A DNA stretch of 64,000 nucleotides from Aliivibrio_A kagoshimensis (GCF_050337105.1 NZ_JAKJSQ010000003.1:62001-126000); one strand, 5' to 3'; counted from the first letter of the stretch, positions 1 through 9,018 are shown. The notes: generated by a model from the letters alone, not told the origin. Numbers and translations are program-made.

Positions 1-674
1 CCGCCAAGGGAAGCACTGGCTTTTTTTAAGTAGCGATCAAGACCACTGAGTTTAATGTCTAACGTTGCGTTGCCCTGAAAAGTGAACTCATCGAACATGG
101 CAACGGTACAGGTGGCCATGGGTTCAAATGAATAGGGATCTGTGTACGATTTTGACCAGACACATTGACCCTGACGACTGTATCTGGCTGGAACATACCA
201 CTCTTCGTTATGGTAACCATTACCGTCGGGGTGATTGTATTGATCAAAGTACTTCAACTTGCCTTGTTTGTCCCGGCCCCAAAAAAAACTACGACGTTCA
301 ACACCTTCGACATATAATCCAGGCTCTGGCCAGATACCACCGCCCGCAATAAAGCTTTGATACCCGCTTAAATTGAGCATTTCAGGAATGATATTTCTCA
401 TCAAACTAGGGTCTTTAGGCAAATTTTTACCGACTCGAGCTAAAGAGCGAGTTAAGGTTTCAGCGACGCTTAACTGTCTGGATAACTCAGTAACGATATG
501 ATCGCCAGACTCTCGAATAAGAGATCGATTATTCTCAATCAAGATATCCTTAGCGATAAGGTGAATCACTAAAATGATGGTAATTATCATGGTGATGAAA
601 AAAAACATCATGCCAAGGGTGAAGCGAAGTTGAATCGTGTCCTGCCAACGAACTGGGGCTCTAGTCATAGCCAT
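1..674 (-). CDS. membrane sensor protein, N-terminal part (cut by window edge)
   Basis: The minus strand is open from 674 to the window edge, so only about 224 N-terminal residues are visible. A hydrophobic segment near residues 18-42 (FFFITMIITIILVIHLIA) is followed by a periplasmic domain with YHNEEWY and a nearby Cys pair, resembling the dCache sensors that precede GGDEF, EAL or methyl-accepting domains in vibrios. Three in-frame ATGs lie at 680, 674 and 668; 674 is preferred because an AGGGG ribosome site sits 6 nt upstream. The output domain lies outside the window, so a diguanylate cyclase or chemoreceptor is only inferred. Confidence 0.75.
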   Translation of the reverse strand, partial: MAMTRAPVRWQDTIQLRFTLGMMFFFITMIITIILVIHLIAKDILIENNRSLIRESGDHIVTELSRQLSVAETLTRSLARVGKNLPKDPSLMRNIIPEMLNLSGYQSFIAGGGIWPEPGLYVEGVERRSFFWGRDKQGKLKYFDQYNHPDGNGYHNEEWYVPARYSRQGQCVWSKSYTDPYSFEPMATCTVAMFDEFTFQGNATLDIKLSGLDRYLKKASASLG

Positions 675-918
675 AAACATCCCCTAGAAAATATTGTTTT
701 TATATCAAAAAGATAGTGTATATCTGTGAACTCAACAACTTTCAAAAGAACGGATTGGCATATTTAATTTTATAAACCTAAGGGTGAGGTGATGAATAAA
801 TAGTTATTATTTCAACAGTTGTGAGTCGAATATCCCCCAGTTTTTTGTTTGCAAAGAGTTCGTAATATGGAACGTTTGCAATTACTTATATGCACATTTG
901 GCGTATATGTGATTGACT

Positions 919-2343
919 TTATCGGACAAAGAATCTTAGGAACCACTGGTGAAATCGATGGTATGGAGGGTGAATGATTTTACCGGTATTTATTTTTCCA
1001 CGTGTCAGGACGGTTTTGGCATGACTTAAGGTTAAAAAGCCCTCTTTGCCATGATAGTGCCCCATACCTGATGGTCCAATACCACCAAATGGAGCATCAT
1101 CAGCGGCAATGTGTAATATCGAGTCATTAATACAGATACCGCCAGAGTGGGTGGTATGGATGATTTTTTGCTGTACCTTTGAGTCAAAACTCATGATGTA
1201 TAATGCCAGTGGGCGTGGCCGGCGATTTACATACTCAATAGCATCATCCAGTGTGTCGTAACCTACGATAGGTAAAACAGGGCCAAATATCTCATCCTGC
1301 ATTAATAGCATGCTATCGTCGACATCGCAGACCAACTGAGTAGGCATTTTTCGACTGGAGTTATCTGTTTGTTCGCTATTCGCTGAAATGATCGTTGCGC
1401 CCTTATTTTGAGCATCACTAAGCAGTGTCGATAGACGATCAAATTGACGGGTATTAATGATGGCACTGTAATCGGCATTGTCTGTTACGGAACCATACAT
1501 AGCTGAAAATTTTTGTTTATAGGCGTGAACAAAAGCCTCTATTTTGTGGTGAGGCAGTAACACGTAATCTGGTGCGATGCATATCTGGCCTGAATTTAAA
1601 CATTTGCCATAAATTAAACGCTCAACGGCAGTATCTAGTGCGATTTCGTCATCAATAATGACTGGCGATTTTCCACCTAGCTCAAGGGTAACGGGCGTCA
1701 AGTTATCAGCAGCGGCTTTCATAACCAACTTCCCAACAGAAGTCGAACCTGTGAACAATAGGTGGTCAAAAGATAGGGAAGAGAACTCTGCGGCTACGTT
1801 TGCTTCCCCTTCAACCGCTATTACTTCCGTTTCATCAAAGATTGACGTTAACACCATTTTGATCACTACGTTTGTATGCGGAGTAAACTCAGAAAGTTTC
1901 AGCATTGCACGGTTGCCAGCAGCCAATGCGGTGATGAGAGGGCCAATAGAGAGTATGATCGGGAAGTTCCAAGGAACAATAATGCCGACAACACCAAGAG
2001 GTTGATAATAAACGCTTACTTTGGCTGGCATTAGTAGGAGACCGGCATGGCGACGGCTAGGCTTCATCCACTTTTTAAGTTGTTTGACGGTATAGTTGAT
2101 ACTGTTTATACAAGGCATAATGTCAGAAATCATCGAGTCATGGAAAGAGCGTTGCCCATAATCCAGATGTAAAGCTTCAACCAGTTGATCCTGATTAGCG
2201 ATAATCGCTGATTTCAATTGCTGTAGTTTCGTTAACCGAGAGGATAGTGTCGGGTAGGGGGTCTGTTCATAGGCTTCTCTTTGTTGCATAAGAAGAGGCA
2301 GTAAAGAAGATGAAGAGCAATGGGAAGTAGTCATAAAAAGCAT
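919..2343 (-). CDS. coniferyl-type aldehyde dehydrogenase
   Basis: The 474-residue protein is a full-length NAD(P)-dependent aldehyde dehydrogenase, oxidising an aldehyde to the acid in the cytoplasm. Visible family motifs are VVPWNFPI in the cofactor domain, FTGSTSVGK, the general-base segment LELGGKSP, and the catalytic Cys in NSGQICIAP. The closest family by feel is the CalB-like coniferyl aldehyde dehydrogenases, which are membrane-peripheral class 3-like enzymes; the true substrate is not deducible. An ATG at 2334 is an alternative start with a GGA about 8 nt upstream. The gene stands alone, with no matching regulator beside it. Confidence 0.9.
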   Translation of the reverse strand: MLFMTTSHCSSSSLLPLLMQQREAYEQTPYPTLSSRLTKLQQLKSAIIANQDQLVEALHLDYGQRSFHDSMISDIMPCINSINYTVKQLKKWMKPSRRHAGLLLMPAKVSVYYQPLGVVGIIVPWNFPIILSIGPLITALAAGNRAMLKLSEFTPHTNVVIKMVLTSIFDETEVIAVEGEANVAAEFSSLSFDHLLFTGSTSVGKLVMKAAADNLTPVTLELGGKSPVIIDDEIALDTAVERLIYGKCLNSGQICIAPDYVLLPHHKIEAFVHAYKQKFSAMYGSVTDNADYSAIINTRQFDRLSTLLSDAQNKGATIISANSEQTDNSSRKMPTQLVCDVDDSMLLMQDEIFGPVLPIVGYDTLDDAIEYVNRRPRPLALYIMSFDSKVQQKIIHTTHSGGICINDSILHIAADDAPFGGIGPSGMGHYHGKEGFLTLSHAKTVLTRGKINTGKIIHPPYHRFHQWFLRFFVR

Positions 2344-2440
2344 CCAAATTAACGGTATACGTTAACTATGCCATATTGTCGCTACATTAAGCTAGGTAAG
2401 TTAGAATAGCGTTACATAGGTATTTAGGAACGATTACATC

Positions 2441-2965
2441 ATGAAAATGAAAGAGGTTGAAAAGTCGGTTTATAGATCACGGATAAACAGAGTTATTGTG
2501 TCATTTGTCGCCAGTCTATCCATTCTCGCTCTGTTATTCGGTACACTCTTAATTGCCCTGTTTGGTGCCGAGCCTGTTGATAGTTCTGAGTCCACAGGTA
2601 ATTTTCATCTTAATCTGATGGGAGTTGTATTTGCATTGGTGCTCTGTGTGAGTGTATTGAATCGAATAAAAGAGAGCCCCTTCATGGCGGATATCTATTA
2701 TGTTTGGCGTTTAAAACAACTGCAGAATAAAATTTATAGAAAGCTGTCTAAAGTGAAGGAAAAAGCAGAACTTAATGATATTAATGCATTGATTGTGTTG
2801 GTTTTCTATTATAAATCTTTAAAGCAGGTATACCAATTAGACAATAATACGATGACCTTGTCTTCGACAGAGAAAGAGCTTGAAAAGCTAGAAAATCAGA
2901 TAGTGAATAATCACTTAACACTATCTGAAGTTCAGTTTGAAGAGCAGATGCTAAAGGATATTTAG
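2441..2965 (+). CDS. DUF3087-like inner-membrane protein
   Basis: This 174-residue protein has two hydrophobic segments (about residues 19-43 and 57-73) and a charged, helical, probably cytoplasmic C-terminal half. Its layout and the short motif TGNFHLNLMGV match my recollection of DUF3087, a family found mainly in vibrios and relatives with no known function. It converges on the diguanylate cyclase gene, and the two stop codons overlap. An ATG two codons downstream (2447) is an alternative start. Confidence 0.7.
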   Translation: MKMKEVEKSVYRSRINRVIVSFVASLSILALLFGTLLIALFGAEPVDSSESTGNFHLNLMGVVFALVLCVSVLNRIKESPFMADIYYVWRLKQLQNKIYRKLSKVKEKAELNDINALIVLVFYYKSLKQVYQLDNNTMTLSSTEKELEKLENQIVNNHLTLSEVQFEEQMLKDI

Positions 2966-4017
2966 TAGCTAACCTGAACGACTTTGACACAGTTTCTACC
3001 GCTCTCTTTCGCGCTGTATAGTGCTTCATCTGCGGTAGAGATAAGCTCATTGACCATCGGATTGGTTTGAACACTGGATTGATTTTTAAATGAGAAAGAA
3101 CAAGCACCAATGGATACCGTAATGGGTTCATCGGTGATTTCTATCTGGGCAATATTGTCAATGATACGCTTAATCACTGCGTGCTCTTGTCCCACACCCG
3201 TATCGGGTAACCATAGTAGAAACTCCTCTCCGCCTAAACGGGCGACAAAATCATAATTTCGAATTGATAGTTTTAAGCAATTTCCAATCTCAGCTAATAC
3301 ATCGTCACCTACTTGATGACCATAAGTGTCGTTAATTCGTTTAAAAAAGTCGATATCTATAATGGCAATATAACCATATCCATCATTTCGGATAAGGCGA
3401 TTGAGATCTTTATTAAGATGTTTAAACATGCCACGTCTATTAGCAATATTGGTTAAACTGTCATGTAGGGCTTGGTGTTTTAGTTTTTGGTTTAATTCTT
3501 CTAAAGTCTGCTCTTGTTTTCTACGGGCGAGCTCTACACCAATCCATGAAGCCATTAACTCTAAGACATCTATATCGGCTTGAGAAAACTGACGATCGTA
3601 AGGCTCTGCACTTGAAAAGTTGAGAGTGCCATAAAACTCATCATGGCAGTAAATAGGGATCCCAATGTAGGACTCTAAACCAAACGACTCGTAGGCTGGG
3701 TGATGCTTGTACCTAATATCTTCCCCAACATGTTCAACCGCAATAGGGCTATTTGATTGGCAAGTGAGGCTACAGTAAGTTCCTTCTAAGGTGAACTGGT
3801 CACCAGGCTTCATTTCAACACCTTCAGGTACAACACACCGATTGACTGTATAGGTTGAACCTTTGATATTGGAAAGAATACCAATATCTAAATTGAGCCT
3901 TTCAAGGCCCATTCTTAGTAATTCATCTATTTGGTAATCAAAACCTTGTTTGAAACTGTTTGTGATCTCATACAGATGACGAATGACTTTTTCACTGGTA
4001 GTTCTATTACTCATCAA
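2962..4017 (-). CDS. GAF-GGDEF diguanylate cyclase
   Basis: The 351-residue cytoplasmic protein has an N-terminal GAF-like sensor domain (about residues 15-165) and a C-terminal GGDEF domain (about 185-345). The active-site signature is GGEEF near residue 260. An intact RxxD inhibitory site (RNYD) lies five residues before it, so an active, product-inhibited c-di-GMP synthase is expected. There is no transmembrane segment; the GAF domain would sense a soluble ligand. It is monocistronic, with its promoter in the AT-rich gap upstream of 4017. Confidence 0.92.
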   Translation of the reverse strand: MMSNRTTSEKVIRHLYEITNSFKQGFDYQIDELLRMGLERLNLDIGILSNIKGSTYTVNRCVVPEGVEMKPGDQFTLEGTYCSLTCQSNSPIAVEHVGEDIRYKHHPAYESFGLESYIGIPIYCHDEFYGTLNFSSAEPYDRQFSQADIDVLELMASWIGVELARRKQEQTLEELNQKLKHQALHDSLTNIANRRGMFKHLNKDLNRLIRNDGYGYIAIIDIDFFKRINDTYGHQVGDDVLAEIGNCLKLSIRNYDFVARLGGEEFLLWLPDTGVGQEHAVIKRIIDNIAQIEITDEPITVSIGACSFSFKNQSSVQTNPMVNELISTADEALYSAKESGRNCVKVVQVSY

Positions 4018-4471
4018 CGGCTTTATTCCTCCAAGTATGGAAAATATCTTTAATCTACTGAGTTCATTATTGTATTTAAATATATACCATACTTGATAAC
4101 ATCAAAGAATTATAATAAGTGTAAGACAATTTGGTCACAACATATTGTTTTATAAAAAAACATGAATTTCTCTGTACTTTTAATTGTGAAGTGCTATTAT
4201 CTTGGTCACTCTGAAATACAGAGTTATTAATGAAAAGAAATGAATCATAGAAACAACCTCTAACACATCTTCGTAACTGTTTTTGTCTTTAGCGTTTCCC
4301 TATCTTCTTTATTGTGCTTAATAATTCAACATTTCAGTTGTCGCAATGTTTTGCGAAAATCGTATGCAGTGAAATGATCAACGATCGAAATTCAACTTCT
4401 CTTGATGTATGTTCGATCCATTAGGTTGGTCGAGTTTGCTGCCCTTGTAATTTACATAGAGTGGTATATTT
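4018..4471. other. intergenic region, no large gene
   Basis: This AT-rich stretch holds the promoter region of the minus-strand diguanylate cyclase and whatever precedes the small ORF at 4472. I see no convincing large ORF, tRNA or strong terminator. A structured 5' leader or sRNA just upstream of 4472 cannot be excluded by eye. Confidence 0.5.
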
Positions 4472-4546
4472 ATGGCCCGTACAACTGGCAGAAAACGTTT
4501 TTGGTTCCACCAATCAAACGTTAAAATTAAATCAGCAACAAAATAA
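4472..4546 (+). CDS. possible 24-residue basic small protein
   Basis: A 24-codon ORF begins MARTTGRKRFWF and is rich in Lys and Arg. An AGAGTGG ribosome site lies 7 nt before its ATG, and a long hairpin follows 16 nt after its stop. I do not recognise the family. The basic composition would suit a nucleic-acid-binding or leader peptide, but that is inference. It could also be chance coding inside an untranslated or sRNA transcript. Confidence 0.35.
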   Translation: MARTTGRKRFWFHQSNVKIKSATK

Positions 4547-4562
4547 TCGTAAATGATTAGTC

Positions 4563-4594
4563 AATGATGGTGTGCTAAACAGTGCACCATTGTT
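4563..4594 (+). terminator. hairpin after small ORF
   Basis: Two 14-nt arms (4563-4576 and 4581-4594) pair fully if G-U pairs are allowed, around an AAAC loop. No U-run follows, so this may be an RNA-stabilising or Rho-type end rather than a classical intrinsic terminator. Confidence 0.45.
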
Positions 4595-4712
4595 AAATCC
4601 TTCAATAATACCTTCTCGTTTTACCTTACTCATTCAGATAAAAAAACCTCTTAGCCTTTAATAATTCGTGTTAATGTAAACCTAACATCACGGTTAGTAG
4701 AAAGGGTGACAA

Positions 4713-4970
4713 ATGAAGAATAAAAACGATACGAAACTTCTCAAACATGCATTGCAACTAGGCTTAGCGTTTGCAACTCAGCAAGGGTATCGAGCATCAG
4801 AATCTTCAATCTCTTCAAAAGACAAAGTCGAAGTCGTTTACCGTTTAATGGTTCAATATAAGCAAATTACTCCTCTGGCTATTGATAAAGAAGATGGCCC
4901 TAATATGAAACACAAATTAATTTTATGGATAACCCGATTGCTGCCGGAAGATCACGAGTTGTTGCAATAA
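4713..4970 (+). CDS. DUF5062-like small protein
   Basis: This 85-residue soluble protein has a Lys-rich start, a predicted helix (LLKHALQLGLAFATQQG) and no signal peptide. It matches my memory of DUF5062, a short family of unknown function conserved in Vibrionaceae. An AGGGTG ribosome site sits 6-7 nt before the ATG. A terminator follows directly, so it appears to be a single-gene unit. Confidence 0.7.
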   Translation: MKNKNDTKLLKHALQLGLAFATQQGYRASESSISSKDKVEVVYRLMVQYKQITPLAIDKEDGPNMKHKLILWITRLLPEDHELLQ

Positions 4971-4992
4971 GCGGAACCTAATAAATGAATAG

Positions 4993-5020
4993 AAATGCTG
5001 GCGAGTTGCTGGCATTTTTT
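4993..5020 (+). terminator. intrinsic terminator after the DUF5062-like gene
   Basis: AAATGC pairs with GCATTT, and an inner GC/GC pair continues the stem across a small symmetric internal loop. A run of six T residues follows. Confidence 0.7.
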
Positions 5021-5041
5021 GTTTTATAATAAGGAAACAAC

Positions 5042-6019
5042 ATGATTAACTTTGCTGTGATAGGAACAAATTGGATTACTGAAAGCTTTGTTGAAGGCGC
5101 ACATAACAGTAAGTTGATGCGCCTTACTGCTGTTTATTCTCGTCAATTAAGCCGCGCGATTGAATTTTCAAAACACCATGAATCCGTGATTTGTTTTGAT
5201 GACCTTACGGCATTAGCGCAGAGCGAAAAGGTAGATGCGGTTTATATCGCTAGCCCAAACTCACTGCACTGCCAGCAAGCCATCCTGCTTCTAAAAGCAG
5301 GTAAACATGTCATTTGCGAAAAGCCCTTAGGGTCTAACTTTACTGAAGTACAAGAGATGTATCGTGTTGCTGACGAGAGTGGTGTGGTGCTTTTTGAAGC
5401 CTTTAAAACGCCTTACCTTCCTAATTTTTCCGTAATTAAACAGAACTTACCTCGATTAGGGACTATTCGAAAAGCGACCATCAGTTATTGTCAGTACTCT
5501 TCTCGATATCAAAAGTATCTAAACGGGGAGAACCCAAACACGTTTAATCCGTCGTTTTCAAATGGCTCCGTGATGGACATCGGGTATTATTGTATTGCAT
5601 CTTCCATCGCGCTGTTTGGAGAACCTCAGCGTATTCAAGCCTCAGCTTCACTGCTGGATACTGGGGTTGATGCTCAAGGCAGTGTTATTTTGTCTTATGA
5701 CGGTTTTGATGCCGTCATTAACCACTCCAAAGTATCCGACTCCATTTTGCCAAGTGAGATCCAAGGCGAAGAGGGGAGTTTGACCATCAACCATATTTCT
5801 CAGTGTTATAATGTGTATTGGAACCCTCGTGGTGGACAAACGCAAGAGTTAACCGTGGATTCAGTGGAAAACAGTATGCAGTATGAAGCTGTTTTTTTTG
5901 CTCAGCAGATCCAAGCTGGTGAAATGGATACGACATCAGTGGCACGATCTCTGTTAACCGCCAAAGTGATAACTGAGGTTCGAAAATTGACTGGTGTTGT
6001 CTATCCGTCAGATATATAG
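5042..6019 (+). CDS. Gfo/Idh/MocA family oxidoreductase
   Basis: The 325-residue protein starts with a short Rossmann fold (FAVIGTNWI), with a modified glycine motif. It then shows the family signature ICEKPLGSN, whose EKP lysine contributes to the active site, and a C-terminal alpha/beta substrate domain. These enzymes oxidise or reduce sugars, inositols or related polyols with NAD(P). The substrate is unknown. An acetyltransferase gene follows after 5 bp, so the two are probably co-transcribed. Confidence 0.88.
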   Translation: MINFAVIGTNWITESFVEGAHNSKLMRLTAVYSRQLSRAIEFSKHHESVICFDDLTALAQSEKVDAVYIASPNSLHCQQAILLLKAGKHVICEKPLGSNFTEVQEMYRVADESGVVLFEAFKTPYLPNFSVIKQNLPRLGTIRKATISYCQYSSRYQKYLNGENPNTFNPSFSNGSVMDIGYYCIASSIALFGEPQRIQASASLLDTGVDAQGSVILSYDGFDAVINHSKVSDSILPSEIQGEEGSLTINHISQCYNVYWNPRGGQTQELTVDSVENSMQYEAVFFAQQIQAGEMDTTSVARSLLTAKVITEVRKLTGVVYPSDI

Positions 6020-6024
6020 GTTGA

Positions 6025-6498
6025 GTGATGATTATTTTACGAACAATACGCAATGATGAGTTTGCCGGTTTTCGCGATTACTTTATTAATGATTACGCCA
6101 ATGAGATTGCAGCAAATTATGGACACACACTCGAAAACTCTCTGATACAGGCAAAACAATCCCTCTTGCAGAGTTTTCCAGATGATGAAATACCGGATGG
6201 GGTGCATCTGTTGTGTATTGAAACGTCCGATATTTATGATTCGAAGCATGTTGGCTATCTGTGGTATTCAGAAAATCATGCTGATCAGTCGGTGTTTATA
6301 AATGATTTTTATATTTTCGACGCCTTTCGTAGCTTAGGTTATGGCCGTGCGGCGATGTTGAAATTAGAACAACGAATGTCAGAATGTGGCTTAAAGCAGA
6401 TAAAATTGAGAGTGGCTTATCATAATAAGCGGGCGTTAACTCTGTATGAAGAGATAGGGTTTTCGGTAACGGGTATTAACATGGCGAAGAGCATTTGA
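6025..6498 (+). CDS. GNAT family N-acetyltransferase
   Basis: The 157-residue protein has the GNAT fold. Its acetyl-CoA-binding segment reads FRSLGYGRAAMLKLE (an RxxGxG-type loop), and the C-terminal stretch NKRALTLYEEIGF is typical. It would acetylate a small amine or protein terminus; the target is not visible. It sits 5 bp behind the oxidoreductase. A 9-bp AT-rich stem (6497-6505 with 6514-6522) overlaps its stop and could act as a weak 3' end. Confidence 0.88.
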   Translation: MMIILRTIRNDEFAGFRDYFINDYANEIAANYGHTLENSLIQAKQSLLQSFPDDEIPDGVHLLCIETSDIYDSKHVGYLWYSENHADQSVFINDFYIFDAFRSLGYGRAAMLKLEQRMSECGLKQIKLRVAYHNKRALTLYEEIGFSVTGINMAKSI

Positions 6499-6582
6499 TA
6501 AATGAAGTTTCTATCATTTATCGCTTTCATGTTTGTAGAATCATGTTATATTTTCTTCATGAATAATTATTAGGTTAGATTG

Positions 6583-6651
6583 ATGATGTATGCACCACAA
6601 CGAAAACCAGAGCATAAAGTAAGTAAACCGGGTTTTTCCTGGGTGGCTTAG
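6583..6651 (+). CDS. putative 22-residue leader peptide before dapA
   Basis: The short ORF begins with two ATG codons and ends KVSKPGFSWVA. It contains three Lys codons and one Trp codon. Part of the ORF (6628-6636, CCGGGTTTT) is complementary to the first arm of the terminator downstream. This is the arrangement expected of a translation-controlled attenuator. The ribosome site is weak (TAGG 8-9 nt upstream). The sensing amino acid is not certain; lysine would fit the downstream gene. Confidence 0.5.
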   Translation: MMYAPQRKPEHKVSKPGFSWVA

Positions 6652-6686
6652 GTTGTTGTGTGTCTATCATTATCAGTATGCATTTC

Positions 6687-6720
6687 AAAACCCGGCCGCT
6701 TAGCGTAGCCGGGTTTTTTT
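6687..6720 (+). terminator. intrinsic terminator in the dapA leader (attenuator)
   Basis: AAAACCCGGC pairs with GCCGGGTTTT, with an inner CGC/GCG stem and a run of T residues to 6720. It ends 17 bp before the dapA start codon, so it controls read-through into dapA. The upstream copy of CCGGGTTTT at 6628-6636 could compete for the first arm. Confidence 0.85.
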
Positions 6721-6737
6721 ATTAAAGGGAGAAAGAG

Positions 6738-7610
6738 ATGTTTTCAGGATCATATGTGGCGCTTGTTACACCATTTGAAAACGGTTCAGTGGATGAAAAA
6801 GCGCTACGCAGCCTAGTGAACTGGCAGATAGAGCAAGGTACTGAAGGGTTAGTTCCAATGGGAACGACTGGGGAGTCGGCTACCGCTACTGAAGAAGAGC
6901 ATATCCGAGCGATACAGATTGTCGTTGAAGAGGCGGCAGGTCGTGTACCTGTTATTGCTGGTGCGGGTTCTAATAATCCGATAGAGGCACTTAAATACGC
7001 GCAAGAAGCCGAAAAAGCAGGGGCTGACGGCCTTCTCTGTGTTGCCGGTTATTACAGCCGCCCGTCACAAGAGGGGATGTACCAACACTTTAAATTTGTG
7101 CATGATGAAACCAATTTACCAATCATCATCTATAACATTCCTCCAAGAACTGCCGTTGATATTGCACCGAAGACCATGGCTCGCCTAGCAGAATTGCCGA
7201 GAGTCGTTGGTGTGAAAGATGTCTCTTTAGATTTAGCGAGAATCAGCTATGAAAGAGAGTTAATCAACAAAGAGTTCAGTTACTTCTCTGGCGAGGATAT
7301 GACTACCCTAGCGTATTACGCAATGGGAGGAAATGGAGGCATTTCAGTGACTGCCAATGTAGCGCCAAAACTGTGCGCCGAGATGCATCAAGCTTGTCGA
7401 GATGGTGATTATCAGAAGGCATTGGAAGTGCATGAAAAGTTAGTACCACTTCATCAAGCTATTTTTACTGAGCCCAATCCATCAGGAGCTAAGTATGCTC
7501 TCTCTTTACTCGGCATAGGTAGTGAGGAAGTTCGATTGCCAATGTTGCCAATCAGTGATGCAAATAAACAGCGTATTCGTACGGTAATGCAACAGCTTGA
7601 ACTGATTTAA
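6738..7610 (+). CDS. dapA: 4-hydroxy-tetrahydrodipicolinate synthase
   Basis: The 290-residue TIM-barrel aldolase condenses pyruvate with aspartate semialdehyde, the first committed step to diaminopimelate and lysine. Visible motifs are GTTGES near the N-terminus, the tyrosine in YNIPPRT (about residue 132) and the Schiff-base lysine in GVKDVS (about residue 160). Length matches the family. An AGGGAG ribosome site precedes the ATG. The gene is preceded by an apparent attenuator and followed by a strong hairpin. Related N-acetylneuraminate lyases share the fold, but the motifs favour DapA. Confidence 0.88.
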   Translation: MFSGSYVALVTPFENGSVDEKALRSLVNWQIEQGTEGLVPMGTTGESATATEEEHIRAIQIVVEEAAGRVPVIAGAGSNNPIEALKYAQEAEKAGADGLLCVAGYYSRPSQEGMYQHFKFVHDETNLPIIIYNIPPRTAVDIAPKTMARLAELPRVVGVKDVSLDLARISYERELINKEFSYFSGEDMTTLAYYAMGGNGGISVTANVAPKLCAEMHQACRDGDYQKALEVHEKLVPLHQAIFTEPNPSGAKYALSLLGIGSEEVRLPMLPISDANKQRIRTVMQQLELI

Positions 7611-7625
7611 TAGACGTTATTAAAA

Positions 7626-7651
7626 GGGGGTTAGTGAGGTCACTAACCCCC
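7626..7651. terminator. bidirectional terminator between dapA and fhuF
   Basis: GGGGGTTAGTGA pairs perfectly with TCACTAACCCCC. It lies between two convergent genes. On the minus strand the stem is followed by four T residues, so it probably serves the fhuF side best. Confidence 0.75.
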
Positions 7652-7684
7652 TATTGATTATCATGTTGTGTACTGAGATGGGGT

Positions 7685-8530
7685 CTATTGAGGGATTTTA
7701 TCTGTGTAGATTTTATCTTGTTGCTGTTTATCGACCAAACCACACGTACCGCAATTCCCTTTTCCTTCTAATTTATACTTCAGACAACAGGTGTCTCTGC
7801 GAACATACAGAATTGAGAGTGTTTGGTTATCAACCTGTTCGATGATATTCAGATCAGCAGTTTCTGGTAGCAGTTGTTGGTACCACTCCTGAGCCAGACT
7901 TTTGATCTTATTGGCATCGCTAATGGTTATCCCTTTTTCGGTCAAACGCATGAAGGTTAACGTAATAGCAAAGCTGAGGTTTCCCCAAAACAGTTTACTA
8001 TTGACTTTATGGCCGCGAAATAGTGGCTCAAAACGAATGCCAAAGTAGCGAATCACATCGGCAAACTTCTTGTCTAGCTCTTGCTGGTCGCTAACCACTA
8101 TGGATATGGGATTACTGGCCAGAGGATCGTTAGATAAGCAGTAAAAAGGAGTTGTTTCCTCTGTACTGATCTGCTTAACTTTATAGCTTTTATCAATGGC
8201 AATATGGGTATTAGAGACGGAAAGCTGTGGCACTCGATTAAACTTTAAACGTAGGGCAGTTAGGCCTGTAAATAGGTGGGCGTTCAGTGACTTTTGCCAT
8301 AATGAAGCAGCCAGTGCTGGTCTGGCTTCCATCATAGAACCAAACTGTTCCAACGTCGGGTCAAACGAAGAGGCGAACCAAGTGTCAAAACTTTCATCTT
8401 GGGTGTGATCACTTGCAATACTGAAGCGAAAGAACTTATGGTGTTGGTTCAACCACTGCAGTTGAGAGTGTAATGATGGATCTTGCGATGATCCTGGCCA
8501 CAACGAGGCAAGCTGTTCGGTAATATGCAT
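7685..8530 (-). CDS. fhuF: FhuF-like siderophore-iron reductase
   Basis: The 281-residue protein ends with the FhuF-type iron-sulfur motif, a CC pair followed after ten residues by CGTC (near residues 248-264), which ligates an unusual [2Fe-2S] cluster. FhuF proteins reduce ferric iron from hydroxamate siderophores in the cytoplasm. The gene lies 12 bp after trxC on the same strand and is probably co-transcribed with it. No siderophore transporter lies beside it. The N-terminal part is weakly conserved by eye. Confidence 0.8.
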   Translation of the reverse strand: MHITEQLASLWPGSSQDPSLHSQLQWLNQHHKFFRFSIASDHTQDESFDTWFASSFDPTLEQFGSMMEARPALAASLWQKSLNAHLFTGLTALRLKFNRVPQLSVSNTHIAIDKSYKVKQISTEETTPFYCLSNDPLASNPISIVVSDQQELDKKFADVIRYFGIRFEPLFRGHKVNSKLFWGNLSFAITLTFMRLTEKGITISDANKIKSLAQEWYQQLLPETADLNIIEQVDNQTLSILYVRRDTCCLKYKLEGKGNCGTCGLVDKQQQDKIYTDKIPQ

Positions 8531-8542
8531 GGTCTGTACTTC

Positions 8543-8977
8543 TTATTTCAACAGAGCTTGGTTAAGCCACTGATCAAATTGTCCTTTAGGGAGAGCTCCG
8601 TTGATCATGTCGACTCGCTGGCCATTTTTAAACACCATCACAGTGGGGATACTGCGGATCTGATATTGCGCCCCCAGTTGTTGTTGTGCTTCCGTATCGA
8701 TTTTGACAAATCGTACGTTTCCATGACGCTCTTTGGCAACATCTGAAAATACGGGAGCAAAACCGACACATGGATTGCACCACGGTGCCCAAAAATCTAT
8801 TACAATAGGCTGGCTGCTGTTTAAAATGGCGGCCATGTTTTCACTTGTCCCTTCTATGGGTTGACCATCAAATAGCTCTGATTGGCACTTACCACAGGTG
8901 GCTGACTCGGACACCTTCTCATTTGGTAGGCGGTTTTTGGTTTTGCATGATGGGCAACGGGTAATAAATGTGCTCAT
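8543..8977 (-). CDS. trxC: thioredoxin 2 with N-terminal zinc ribbon
   Basis: The 144-residue protein has the TrxC layout. Two CxxC pairs (CPSC and CGKC, first 30 residues or so) form a zinc ribbon, followed by a thioredoxin domain with the active site WCNPC near residue 70. Most thioredoxins have WCGPC; Asn at this position would alter redox potential. The cis-proline segment RSIPTVMVF is present. An AAGGA ribosome site precedes the ATG. It sits between the Kef antiporter and fhuF genes, a redox-themed group. Confidence 0.92.
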   Translation of the reverse strand: MSTFITRCPSCKTKNRLPNEKVSESATCGKCQSELFDGQPIEGTSENMAAILNSSQPIVIDFWAPWCNPCVGFAPVFSDVAKERHGNVRFVKIDTEAQQQLGAQYQIRSIPTVMVFKNGQRVDMINGALPKGQFDQWLNQALLK

Positions 8978-9018
8978 TGTTAATCCTTTTCGTAACGCTC
9001 TGTTCTAATAGGGTAATA

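Noticed and set aside
867..977. 37-codon plus-strand ORF overlapping the end of the aldehyde dehydrogenase gene
   Set aside because: No clear ribosome site, and its last third is antisense to the dehydrogenase C-terminus.
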